Source: a virus
IMG/VR virus record: IMGVR_UViG_3300044993_000756
Location: 1-21,604 of that record
Length of the DNA stretch: 21,604 nt
Reading direction: 5' to 3' (one strand)
Shown here: piece after piece, positions 13,557 to 20,899 of the stretch
Layout: the number at the start of each line of letters is the position of its first letter
How positions within the stretch are numbered: position 1 is the stretch's first letter
Program-made: the position numbers and the translations under genes
Notes under the pieces: model-generated
Told to the model about the DNA's origin: nothing
What the model saw: only the letters and a program-made list of their open reading frames with translations
The model's database searches: none

Positions 13557-14650
13557 CCAGCTCCATCGACCCCACCAAGCCGGTCGCCGGCACGCCCACC
13601 ACGGCGAGCGTGCGCGCCAATTTCTCGGCCGCCAAGTCGGAGATCGAGGCGCTGCAGTCGGCCGTGGCCGCGCTGCCGGTCACGTATCAGCCGCTCGACA
13701 ACACGCTGACCGCGCTGGCTGGCGTGGTCACGGCTGCCAACAAGCTGGTCTATGCGACAGCGCCGGATACATTCGCCACGACCGACCTGACCTCGTTCGC
13801 GCGCACGCTGCTGGACGATGCGGACGCGGCGGCGGCGCGCACGACGCTCGGCCTGGCCATCGGCACCGACGTGCAGGCGCAAAACGCCGAGCTGCAGGCC
13901 ATTGCCGGGCTGGCGAGTGCCGCCGACAAGGTGCCGTATTTCACCGGATCGGGCACGGCGGCGCTGGCCGATTTCACCGCCGCCGGCCGCGCGCTGGTGG
14001 ACGATGCCGACGCCGCCGCGCAGCGCACGACCCTCGGCCTGGGAACCATCGCCACGCAGAACGCCAATGCCGTGTCCCTGACCGGCGGCACGATCAACGG
14101 GCCGGCGATCAGCAAGGCCGGCCTGTCGCTCGGCGGGTGGCACCCGAGTCGCTTCCACGGCGGACAGGCAGTCGCGCCGAACGCCACCCTCACCCTGACC
14201 TTGGCGGCCAACACGCTCTATGTCATCCCCTGGGCGGTCGGCGATACCGCCACGTTCGTGCGGATCGGCATCGACGTCACCACGGCCGATGCCGGGAGAA
14301 CCGCGCGCCTGGGCATCTATCGCTGGGCCGACGGAGCGCCGACCAGCCGCATCCTGGATGCGGGTACCGTCTCCGTGGGCACGACCGGCATCAAGGAAAT
14401 CACGATCAGCCAGGCGCTGGACGCCGGCATGTACGGCGTTGCGCTGGTGAGCGACGGCGCGCCGACCGTGCGGGCGAATACGGTCGCGCACATGGCGGCC
14501 TATGCCATCGGCGTCGCGACGCCGGGAACCGCCGACTACCGGATGTCGCGGTCCTTCACCTACGGCGCGCTCCCGGACCCCTGGGGAACGCCCAGCTATG
14601 CCTCCGGCAGCACTGACGTGCCGATGATAACCCTGCGGACCGGCACATGA
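13553..14650 (+). CDS. Tail fibre protein with two 62-residue stalk repeats
   Basis: A 365-aa fibre. Residues 1-45 include DPTKPVAGTPTTASVRANFS, a virion-attachment type N-terminus, and a short coiled coil (SAAKSEIEALQSAVAAL). Two tandem repeats of exactly 62 residues follow (about 46-107 and 108-169). Each ends in a version of RTLLDDADAAAARTTLGL or RALVDDADAAAQRTTLGL, the segment seen in many prophage fibre stalks. The C-terminal 175 residues (from about 190) form a beta-rich head: LGGWHPSRFHGGQAVAPNAT, then LYVIPWAVGDTATFVRIGID and GIYRWADGAPTSR. The head is the likely receptor-binding domain. It is coupled to genes on both sides. Confidence 0.85.
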   Translation: MTSSIDPTKPVAGTPTTASVRANFSAAKSEIEALQSAVAALPVTYQPLDNTLTALAGVVTAANKLVYATAPDTFATTDLTSFARTLLDDADAAAARTTLGLAIGTDVQAQNAELQAIAGLASAADKVPYFTGSGTAALADFTAAGRALVDDADAAAQRTTLGLGTIATQNANAVSLTGGTINGPAISKAGLSLGGWHPSRFHGGQAVAPNATLTLTLAANTLYVIPWAVGDTATFVRIGIDVTTADAGRTARLGIYRWADGAPTSRILDAGTVSVGTTGIKEITISQALDAGMYGVALVSDGAPTVRANTVAHMAAYAIGVATPGTADYRMSRSFTYGALPDPWGTPSYASGSTDVPMITLRTGT

Positions 14651-14916
14651 TGAAGACCACGATCCAGACTTTCAGCGGCCGCGAAGGCCCGGACGGCCAG
14701 CCGGAGCTTCTCGAGGAACGTGAAATCGTCTTCGGCCCGGCGGAGGTAGCCGCCATCAAAGCATCGGCGCTGGCGGCCACCGACGCCGGGATGGCGCGGG
14801 TGGTCGAGGAGCTGGTGGAGGCCTTGCTGCGCAACGAGACGATCCGCGGGGACGACCTGTCGGACGCGGCGCGCGCCCGCATCGCGGAACGCAAGGCGCT
14901 GAGGGCACAGACATGA
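14647..14916 (+). CDS. Small protein after the tail fibre, possible assembly factor
   Basis: An 89-aa protein with ATG starts at 14647 and 14650; the first makes an ATGA overlap with the fibre stop. It contains a short beta segment (TTIQTFSGREGPDG, LLEEREIVFGPAEV), then helices (AAIKASALAATDAGMARVVE and ARARIAERKALRA). It is acidic overall with a basic end. A small helical product directly behind a fibre gene often helps fibre folding or attachment, but no chaperone family is recognisable. Its own stop overlaps the next start (ATGA at 14913). Confidence 0.65.
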   Translation: MMKTTIQTFSGREGPDGQPELLEEREIVFGPAEVAAIKASALAATDAGMARVVEELVEALLRNETIRGDDLSDAARARIAERKALRAQT

Positions 14917-16448
14917 CCATCATCCCATTCGGCGACTACGCGCCGGACCTGGCCGCGCTCGGCAATCCGGGTGTACTTGCAGCGCGCAACTGCATCCCGC
15001 AGGCGCGCGGCTACCGGTGCTTTCCGGGACTCGCCGTTTATGCCGGTCCCGGGCCACTGGCCGACCGCATAGTCGGCGCGATCGCAGCGAAGGACAAGGA
15101 CGGAAACACGATCAACTACGCCGGCATCTGCGGTACCGGCAACCAGGCGCGGTTGTTTCAGCTGGTCGCTTCCTCGTGGCAGGACCGGTCCGGAGGGGGC
15201 TCCGATGGGGAGCCGGGCTATGCGGTGAACGAAGGCGAGGCCTGGGAGTTCGCGAAGTGGGGCGAATCGATGCTGGCGACCACCATCAGCGAGCCGCTGC
15301 AACAGCATGTATTCGGCGCCAGCGCGTTCACCAACGCCATCATCTCTGATCGGCGCCCGCGTGCACGGCATATCGCGATCATTCGCGACTTCACCGTGCT
15401 TGGCAACATCGACGACTCCGTCGGCGAGGGGGCCGATGGCATCGTGCCATCCCGGGTGTGGTGGTCGGGTATCAACAATGTCGGCCTCTTCGAGGAAGGC
15501 GGTGCGCTGAGCCAGTCCGACTTCCAGGACCTGCAGACGGGAGGCGCGGTACAGCGGATCGTCGGCGGCGAAGCGGGTACGGTGTTCTGCGAGACGGCGA
15601 TCTTCCGGATGACCTATGTCGGAGCGCCGATCGTATTCCAGTTCGACGAAATCGAGCGCAATCGCGGCGTCTGGGTTCCCGGCAGCGTCGCTACCGCCGG
15701 CAGGCTGACCTTCTTCCTGGATCGCGACGGCTGGTATATCTGGGACGGCCAGTCGTCGATACCGATCGGCGTGGACAGGATCGACCGGACGTTCCTGAGC
15801 GGCGCGGATGCCATCGACCTCGCTCACCTCGACCGGGTGTCGGCCGTCGCGGATCCGGTCAACCGTCTGTACTACTGCGCCTATCCCAGCGTGAACGCGG
15901 CTGGCGGCACGCCTGACCGCATTCTTGTCTTCGATTGGGTTAACCGCAAATGGTCGCTGGCCGAACTGCGATGCGACTTGCTGTTCCGGGCCCTGTCCGA
16001 AGGCAATACGCTCGACAGCCTGGACACGGTGAGCGATTCGCTGGAGACGCTGAACGCCAGTCTCGACAGCGCAATCTATACGGGTCGCAGCGTGTCGCTG
16101 GCGGCGTTCGACGGCACCCACGCGCTGTGCTTCTTCACCGGGGATCCACTACCGGCACTGATCGACACCGCGGAGGTCAGGCTTGCGCCGACGGCCGGCG
16201 GGCGCACCGTTGTCACCAGCGTCAGGCCGGTCGTCGACGGGGCGCAGTCGGTCAGTGTCCAGCCACTGACCCGCGACCTGCCGACGCAACCGGCGATCGA
16301 AGGCAGCATCGCGGTCGCTGACGCGACCGGTGAATGCCGGATTCGATCGAATGCGCGCTATCATCGCTTTCGCACGCGAATCGCCGGTCCATTCACGGCT
16401 GCGCTCGGTGTCGAAGGAAGCGGCATGGCGGCCGCAGGGCGGCGATAG
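14913..16448 (+). CDS. Tail nozzle/stabilisation-like protein
   Basis: A 511-aa protein of a widely shared podovirus-like structural type. It opens IIPFGDYAPDLAALGNPGVL and RNCIPQARGYRCFPGLAVYA, matching the 'PFGeY.PD......n......n.vP...gy..fPsL' pattern I know from such proteins. It then has repeated blade-like segments: AGICGTGNQARLFQLV, AWEFAKWGESMLAT, RHIAIIRDFTVLG, SRVWWSGINNVG, and WYIWDGQSSIPIG with RLYYCAYPS. The repetition suggests a beta-propeller. The likely role is in the tail nozzle or hub below the adaptor, sealing the packaged DNA. The assignment rests on pattern and position. Confidence 0.75.
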   Translation: MTIIPFGDYAPDLAALGNPGVLAARNCIPQARGYRCFPGLAVYAGPGPLADRIVGAIAAKDKDGNTINYAGICGTGNQARLFQLVASSWQDRSGGGSDGEPGYAVNEGEAWEFAKWGESMLATTISEPLQQHVFGASAFTNAIISDRRPRARHIAIIRDFTVLGNIDDSVGEGADGIVPSRVWWSGINNVGLFEEGGALSQSDFQDLQTGGAVQRIVGGEAGTVFCETAIFRMTYVGAPIVFQFDEIERNRGVWVPGSVATAGRLTFFLDRDGWYIWDGQSSIPIGVDRIDRTFLSGADAIDLAHLDRVSAVADPVNRLYYCAYPSVNAAGGTPDRILVFDWVNRKWSLAELRCDLLFRALSEGNTLDSLDTVSDSLETLNASLDSAIYTGRSVSLAAFDGTHALCFFTGDPLPALIDTAEVRLAPTAGGRTVVTSVRPVVDGAQSVSVQPLTRDLPTQPAIEGSIAVADATGECRIRSNARYHRFRTRIAGPFTAALGVEGSGMAAAGRR

Positions 16449-16458
16449 GAAGGACCGG

Positions 16459-16767
16459 ATGGGCTTTCCCGTTCTGCCGCCGCAGGGAGGCGACGCGCGC
16501 AAACTCGCCACCGTGATAAACTTGGCGATGCGCGGCAAAGTCAACGCGACGACGATGCTGACGTTGAATCCGGGCGCATCGATGACGGTCCTGACCGACC
16601 AGCGCATCGGGCCCGACAGCTTCATCGCGCTTGCGCCACTGACGGACAGCGCAGCCGGCGCCCTTCCGACCACCTTCATATCCGAGCGTCGCGCCGGTGG
16701 CGCGACGGTGACGCACGTGGCGAGCAGCGCAACCGACCGGCACTTCTGTGTCCTGATCATAGGGTGA
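16459..16767 (+). CDS. Conserved small beta-rich phage protein
   Basis: A 102-aa protein. The ATG at 16459 is chosen over an in-frame ATG at 16330 because AGGAAGGA (16447-16454) precedes it and the family-like sequence starts there. It contains LATVINLAMRGKVNATTMLT, then VLTDQRIGPDSFIALAP and TTFISERRAGGATVTHVASS, ending DRHFCVLIIG. Related short proteins, with 'iN.lm.Gk.n......tl.....tvtd.riG..s', occur in many phages beside tail genes. It probably forms a beta-sandwich virion component, but its role is not established. Confidence 0.8.
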   Translation: MGFPVLPPQGGDARKLATVINLAMRGKVNATTMLTLNPGASMTVLTDQRIGPDSFIALAPLTDSAAGALPTTFISERRAGGATVTHVASSATDRHFCVLIIG

Positions 16768-16774
16768 CCCTACC

Positions 16775-17674
16775 ATGGGATTCTTCGACCTTCTGTTCGG
16801 CTCTTCGGACCGAAAAGCCGAAACCCACAACACGGCTCAGCAGGCCAGCCAATCCACGACCGCATTGCCGGACTGGCAGATGGCGTATATCCGGCCGCAG
16901 CTCGAGCTCATCGCTGGCATGCGGCCGCCGGAGTACTACGCCGGCGCCTTGACGGCAGAACGGTCGCCGACCTCGCTTGCGGCCGAGCGCATGGCCTATG
17001 CCCGTGCGATGGGCGGCTCGCCAGACCTGCATGGTGCGCAGCAGTACAATCGGGCCGTTCTGGCCGGAGACTATCTGGCGGGAAATCCCTATCTCGACAG
17101 CGTCTACGGCAACGCAGCCGCGCGGGTCCGTCAAAGCTTCGTCGACAGCACGCTGCCGGCGGTCGCCTCGATGTTCTCGGCCGCCGGCCGCTACGGACCG
17201 GGAGCAATGGGCAAGCAGGTGGATCGCGCGCAGCAGGCGCTGGGAGAGACCCTTGGCCGCCTAGCCTCCGAGATCTATGGACAGAACTATGCGCGGGAGC
17301 GAACGGCGATGGAAGCGGCGGCCGGGCGCGCGCCAGCGCTCGCGGCCGCCGACTATGCGGACGCTGACGCGCTGGCGCGCTACGGAAGCACGGCCGACGC
17401 TTATCGCCAGGCCGCGATCGACCGGGATGTGCAGCGTTACCAGTTCAACCAGCTTGCGCCCTGGCAGGCCGAGCAGGCGCGTCTGGCGATGCTGGCCGGT
17501 GACTATGGCGGCCGCAGCGTGACGAATACCGGCTCGAGCAGCAGCTATGGAGTGCAGACGCAGGAAGGCAGTGGCGGCGGCTTGTTGTCGGGAGTGTTCG
17601 GCACGGGCCTTGCGGGTTTCGGCTCCGCCTTCGGGTCCGGTCTTGCGGGCGCTGCCTTGAGAAAGTGGTTGTGA
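16775..17674 (+). CDS. Internal virion/ejection protein candidate
   Basis: A 299-aa Ala-rich helical protein. It opens GFFDLLFGSSDRKAETHN. The core has GAQQYNRAVLAGDYLAGNPY, YGNAAARVRQSFVDSTLPAV with MFSAAGRYGPGAMGKQV, and LGRLASEIYGQNYARERTAM. These recur in phage proteins thought to travel with the DNA. The C-terminal part is Gly-rich and apolar (LLSGVFGTGLAGFGSAF, residues about 271-287), like glycine-zipper segments that enter membranes. Short podovirus tails need such ejection proteins to extend a channel across the envelope. The name is inferred from composition and position, between nozzle and tip fibre. Confidence 0.68.
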   Translation: MGFFDLLFGSSDRKAETHNTAQQASQSTTALPDWQMAYIRPQLELIAGMRPPEYYAGALTAERSPTSLAAERMAYARAMGGSPDLHGAQQYNRAVLAGDYLAGNPYLDSVYGNAAARVRQSFVDSTLPAVASMFSAAGRYGPGAMGKQVDRAQQALGETLGRLASEIYGQNYARERTAMEAAAGRAPALAAADYADADALARYGSTADAYRQAAIDRDVQRYQFNQLAPWQAEQARLAMLAGDYGGRSVTNTGSSSSYGVQTQEGSGGGLLSGVFGTGLAGFGSAFGSGLAGAALRKWL

Positions 17675-17677
17675 GCA

Positions 17678-18583
17678 ATGGGCATCGAGTCATATTCCGC
17701 CACAGCGGCGAACAACAGCGCGGCACCGCCGCATGGCTGGCCGGAAGGCATGGCGCCGTCGGCGGTCAATGACGCCGGCCGACAGATGATGGCGGATATC
17801 CGCGCCTGGTACGAGACTGCCGAGTGGATTAACTTCGGTTACACCCATGCCTATGTCAGCGGCACGCAGTTCACGATCGGCGGCGGCATCGATCGGACGC
17901 CCGTCTATCACCCTGGCCGACGCGTGCGCGCGCAGGGCGGTGCCACCGGCACGATCTACGGCACTATCAGCGCCGCGAGCTATGCGGCACCAACCAACAC
18001 GGTAACGGTGGCTTGGGACGGAGGCAGCCTTCAGAACGAGCCGCTTACCGTCGCGCTGCACATCCTGTCGGGAAACGGGACGGCCATACCAGCGGTCCTC
18101 GCCCGTTCCGGAACCAAGCTGCTGTTCCCCGCCATCGCCACCGCGCCGGCGGGCTGGTCGATCGATACGACGGCGGCTTACGACCAGGCCGCGATCCGGG
18201 TGCGAACCTCGGCCAGCACCGCGACCGGCGGGTCGGTCGACTTCACCACCGCCTTCGCCAATAGCAGCACGAGCGCCTACGCGCTGCAGATCTCCGATCT
18301 GCCGGCACACAGCCATGACCTGGGCAACCATACCCACGGCATGGCGCATACCCACACCTACAGCAAGTCGCACTACAACAACACGGGCGGCATATCCGGC
18401 GCCAACATCAACCCGAACGCGGGCGAGGCAGACGGCGCCGCGGTCACGTCCGGGTCTAGCGCGTCGAACACTGGCGGTCCCAGCACCAACAGCTCCGGAT
18501 CGACCGGCGGTGGCGCGGCGCACAGCCATGGCCTGACGCTGGCCGTGAAGTATGTCGACGGCTGCATCTGCGTGAAAATCTAG
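17678..18583 (+). CDS. Tail-tip fibre with HxH metal-binding motifs
   Basis: A 301-aa fibre protein. Residues 10-45 carry the attachment segment PHGWPEGMAPSAVNDAGRQM with MADIRAW, shared by many tail fibres and collars. The middle is beta-rich, and TAPAGWSIDTTAAYDQAAIR (155-174) with TGGSVDFTTAF (183-193) is a typical fibre-tip element. The end has four HxH motifs: HSH (211-213), HTH (218-220), HTH (224-226) and HSH (282-284). In T4-type tips such motifs bind iron along the trimer axis. It closes with LTLAVKYVDGCICVKI, like other HxH fibres. It most likely forms a trimeric receptor-binding tip. The Cys pair near the end is unusual. Confidence 0.87.
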   Translation: MGIESYSATAANNSAAPPHGWPEGMAPSAVNDAGRQMMADIRAWYETAEWINFGYTHAYVSGTQFTIGGGIDRTPVYHPGRRVRAQGGATGTIYGTISAASYAAPTNTVTVAWDGGSLQNEPLTVALHILSGNGTAIPAVLARSGTKLLFPAIATAPAGWSIDTTAAYDQAAIRVRTSASTATGGSVDFTTAFANSSTSAYALQISDLPAHSHDLGNHTHGMAHTHTYSKSHYNNTGGISGANINPNAGEADGAAVTSGSSASNTGGPSTNSSGSTGGGAAHSHGLTLAVKYVDGCICVKI

Positions 18584-18593
18584 CGAGGCCTTC

Positions 18594-18965
18594 ATGCCCT
18601 ACGATCCGAGGACGACCTCGTGTCCGTACACGGAGATGGCGAAGTCGTGCCACGAGGCACGGCTGGAGCGCGACTGCCCGAAATGGACGATGTTCCAGGG
18701 GCAGAACCCGAATACCGGCGAGACGGTCGCAGAATGGGCTTGCGCCGACCGCTGGGTTCCATTCCTGCTGGCGGATCTGAACCGCCGGCTGATCGGGATC
18801 CAGGCGGCGGTGGAGACGCGTGGCGATGCGATTCACGAGCAGCAAGCGCGGATGGCCGGGCTGATCGAGCGCGCGGCGCGGCGCGAGCCGCTGCTGGACG
18901 ATCGCTCCCCGCTACCGGTGCATCTGCCGCGGGCCCTGCTGGGCGCAGGACATCACGCGCCGTGA
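18594..18965 (+). CDS. Cys-containing small phage protein
   Basis: A 123-aa protein starting ten bases after the fibre. The first 55 residues hold four cysteines (10, 19, 28, 50) in SCPYTEMAKSCHEARLERDC and AEWACADRWVPFLL, a spacing that would allow two disulfides or a metal site. A helix follows (LADLNRRLIGIQAAVETRGD onward), then a Pro-rich end. Related Cys-patterned proteins occur at the end of tail cassettes in other phages, but I know no assigned function. The stop overlaps the next GTG start (GTGA). Confidence 0.72.
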   Translation: MPYDPRTTSCPYTEMAKSCHEARLERDCPKWTMFQGQNPNTGETVAEWACADRWVPFLLADLNRRLIGIQAAVETRGDAIHEQQARMAGLIERAARREPLLDDRSPLPVHLPRALLGAGHHAP

Positions 18966-19336
18966 CGGCTTTCGACTTGGTTGCGCGGGTGTGCCTGCAA
19001 AGGCTCGCGCCGGTAGCTGTCGCCTGCTGTGTTGGGGGCGACTGTCGGGCCGATCCTGCTCGTGCGGTGGTGCCGGTGCCCTACATGCTTGCCTGCGGTG
19101 CAACGGAATACCTGGAAGCCGCACTGACAGCCAACGGCGAAGCCGTGGTCGCCCAGGGCAAGGCGACCGGTGGACCGGTGACGCAGTTATGGCTCAACCC
19201 CTCCAATCGCGAATGGTCGGTGGTGTTCGTCGATCCCGCAAGCGGGCGGTCGTGTCTTGTCGCTGCCGGTGCCGATTTCGTGGCCGAACGGGTGGCGCCC
19301 CGGCGACCCGGAGCTTCCTGGGACAAGGGGGCCTGA
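18962..19336 (+). CDS. Small conserved protein at the start of the lysis-like block
   Basis: A 124-aa protein with a GTG start overlapping the previous stop; an in-frame open stretch upstream is a shadow. The N-terminus has an apolar segment (LAPVAVACCVGG) that is only weakly signal-like. The core TEYLEAALTANGEAVVAQGK, TQLWLNPSNREWSVVFVDPA and SGRSCLVAAGADF resembles a small alphaproteobacterial family of exported proteins that read 'ac......L...ygE...g.g......e.w......tWt......G..C..a.G'. Its role is unknown; a cell-envelope function near the holin is possible. An alternative start is the ATG at 19085, just before ACGATEY. Confidence 0.65.
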   Translation: MTAFDLVARVCLQRLAPVAVACCVGGDCRADPARAVVPVPYMLACGATEYLEAALTANGEAVVAQGKATGGPVTQLWLNPSNREWSVVFVDPASGRSCLVAAGADFVAERVAPRRPGASWDKGA

Positions 19337-19338
19337 CC

Positions 19339-19584
19339 ATGGACGGCGAGGACGTTGCGGCCGCACTGGGCCGCATTGAAGCGAAGCTTGACCTTCACAT
19401 CGAGCACACCCGCGAATGGCGCGCCCGTGCCGACGTGGCGATCGCCGAGGTGGCGCGGCGGACCGAGCGGCTCGACCGTTTGCGCCAGTCCGGGGTCGGC
19501 GTGGTGCTTGGCCTGGCAATCGCGGCGGGTGCGGCGGGTTCCTTCGCCGTGGGGCGCCTGAAGGCGATGCTGGGGATCGGATAG
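19339..19584 (+). CDS. Coiled-coil single-TM protein, XhlA-like
   Basis: An 81-aa protein with an N-terminal amphipathic helix (AALGRIEAKLDLHIEHTREW then RADVAIAEVARRTERLDRLR) and one membrane segment, GVGVVLGLAIAAGAAGSFAV at about 52-71, with a short basic tail. This layout resembles XhlA-type or DUF-class partners of holins. It lies 14 bases before the holin start, within the lysis-like block. A helper role in membrane disruption is inferred; a holin of its own is also possible. The ATG at 19339 is used, two bases after the previous stop. Confidence 0.73.
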   Translation: MDGEDVAAALGRIEAKLDLHIEHTREWRARADVAIAEVARRTERLDRLRQSGVGVVLGLAIAAGAAGSFAVGRLKAMLGIG

Positions 19585-19598
19585 GCAAGGAGGCGTGG

Positions 19599-20063
19599 AT
19601 GGTGGCGGCACTTGGAGCGATCGCCGCACTGATCGGCGGCGCATCGGGCATGGCGCCAGTCATCGGCAAGGTGATCGAGGCCGTTGCGCCGGTGGTGGAC
19701 CGTTTGATACCTGACCCTGAGCGTAAGCAGCGGATGATGGTCGAGCTGATCGAAACGCTCTCCAAGTTCGATCTGGCACAACTCGAGGTCAATCGTGCGG
19801 AGGCACAGCATGCCAGCATTTTCGTTGCCGGGTGGCGGCCGTTCATTGGCTGGGTGCTCGGCATGGGCATCTGCTATTCGTTCCTGCTCGCGCCGATCCT
19901 AGGGGGCATCATTGCCATGTGGCGGCCGGGATTCGCGATGCCGGCCGTGAACGATCACCTGTGGGAACTCGTCTTTGCCATGCTCGGCATGGGTGCGCTG
20001 CGCAGTTTCGACAAGCTGCGCGACGCGAACGGACGATCCGCCACGCTGCGCAGCGCGAAGTAG
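19599..20063 (+). CDS. Holin, three-TM (GTA holin) family
   Basis: A 154-aa membrane protein with AAGGAGG (19587-19593) five bases before the ATG. It has an apolar start (VAALGAIAALIGGASGMAPV), then a charged helix with RLIPDPERKQRMMVELIETL and LAQLEVNRAEAQHASIF. Next is the family signature FVAGWRPFIGWVLGMGICYS (75-94), continuing as TM through about 107, and a last TM at about 120-136 (HLWELVFAMLGMGALRSF). This is the layout of the three-TM holin family first named in gene transfer agents. Holins time lysis by opening the inner membrane. No endolysin gene is adjacent or elsewhere in the window. Confidence 0.86.
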   Translation: MVAALGAIAALIGGASGMAPVIGKVIEAVAPVVDRLIPDPERKQRMMVELIETLSKFDLAQLEVNRAEAQHASIFVAGWRPFIGWVLGMGICYSFLLAPILGGIIAMWRPGFAMPAVNDHLWELVFAMLGMGALRSFDKLRDANGRSATLRSAK

Positions 20064-20085
20064 CAGCCGACAGTGGTGCATAGCA

Positions 20086-20126
20086 GCGCTCCATCGGAGA
20101 ACCCCGGTGGAGCGCCTTCTGTGTTT
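20086..20126 (+). terminator. Terminator at the end of the phage operon
   Basis: A 12-bp stem with one G-U pair, GCGCTCCATCGG (20086-20097) with CCGGTGGAGCGC (20104-20115), has a 6-base loop and is followed by CTTCTGTGTTT. It lies 23 bases past the holin stop and likely ends late transcription before the flanking genes. Confidence 0.75.
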
Positions 20127-20166
20127 GCGGCACATACTGGACGCGCAGGGCGAGGCCACCTAGGAT

Positions 20167-20180
20167 GAACCCGAGGGTTC
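20167..20180. repeat. Perfect 14-bp inverted repeat near the phage/host junction
   Basis: GAACCC-GA-GGGTTC is a perfect palindrome with 6-bp arms, 19 bases before the GST start codon used here. It could be a regulator site for the GST gene or part of an attachment core. No second copy is available in the window to test the latter. Confidence 0.35.
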
Positions 20181-20198
20181 CAACAGACGAGGATGCCG

Positions 20199-20891
20199 AT
20201 GCTCGATCTCTATGCGTGGCCGACGCCCAATGCCTACAAGGTCTCGATCATGCTGGAAGAGATCGGCCGAGCCTACCGCGTCATCCCCGTCGATATCCAA
20301 CGCGGCGACCAGTTCAAGGCCGAGTTCCTGAAGATAAGCCCCAACAACAAGATGCCGGCGATCGTCGATCACGACGCGCCGGACGGCAAGCCGCTGGCGA
20401 TGTTCGAGTCGGGCGCCATCCTGATGTACCTGGCGGAAACCAGCGGCAAGTTTATGCCGAAGGACTTGCGCGGACGCTACCAGGTGATCCAGTGGCTGAT
20501 GTTCCAGATGGGCGGTATCGGCCCGATGCTCGGTCAGGCGCATCACTTCCGTCAGTATGCGCCGGAAAAGATCGACTACGCGATTAACCGCTACACCAAA
20601 GAGGCGACGCGGCTCTATCGCGTGGTCGACAAACGGCTGGGCGAGGCGGAGTACCTGGCCGGTGCCTATTCGATCGCCGACATGGCGGTCTTTCCGTGGC
20701 TGCGGTCGTGGGAACGGCAGGGGCAGAATCTTGACGACCATCCGAACCTGAAGCGCTGGTTCGAGGCCATCAACGCGCGCCCCGCGGTCAAGAAGGGATT
20801 GGAGCTTCTGGCCGACAAGCGCCGCACCGGCCCGATCGATGACAAGGCCAGAGAGATACTGTTCGGCGCCATCCAATACGCGCAGCGCTAG
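20199..20891 (+). CDS. Glutathione S-transferase, Nu-class/YfcG-like
   Basis: A 230-aa cytosolic enzyme that uses glutathione, likely as a GSH-dependent disulfide oxidoreductase or transferase. The thioredoxin-like N-domain opens LDLYAWPTPNAYKVSIMLEE, with T9 and N11 in the places used by E. coli YfcG for glutathione. It also has NNKMPAIVDHDAPDG with the cis-Pro loop, and FESGAILMYLAE, the usual glutathione-carboxylate motif. The helical C-domain includes EYLAGAYSIADMAVFPWLR, the conserved N-capping segment. An in-frame ATG lies six bases upstream at 20193. ATG 20199 is preferred for its GAGG at 20189-20192 and because it gives the family's normal start. It is probably a chromosomal gene flanking the prophage. 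Confidence 0.88.
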   Translation: MLDLYAWPTPNAYKVSIMLEEIGRAYRVIPVDIQRGDQFKAEFLKISPNNKMPAIVDHDAPDGKPLAMFESGAILMYLAETSGKFMPKDLRGRYQVIQWLMFQMGGIGPMLGQAHHFRQYAPEKIDYAINRYTKEATRLYRVVDKRLGEAEYLAGAYSIADMAVFPWLRSWERQGQNLDDHPNLKRWFEAINARPAVKKGLELLADKRRTGPIDDKAREILFGAIQYAQR

Positions 20892-20899
20892 TGCGGGCC

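Noticed and set aside
13010-14491. Minus-strand open frame of 493 aa opposite the fibre gene
   Set aside because: Its Arg/Gly/Asp-rich composition mirrors the fibre repeats; there is no RBS logic and no recognisable domain.
14556-16121. Minus-strand open frame of 521 aa opposite the nozzle-like gene
   Set aside because: It is a shadow of the plus-strand gene with low-information composition.
11509-18583. Diversity-generating retroelement acting on a fibre gene
   Set aside because: No reverse transcriptase, template repeat or accessory gene was seen in the window.
2200-20063. Gene transfer agent cluster
   Set aside because: Only the holin belongs to the family named after GTAs. Portal, capsid and adaptor are SU10-like, the tail is podovirus-like, and an immunity repressor is present.
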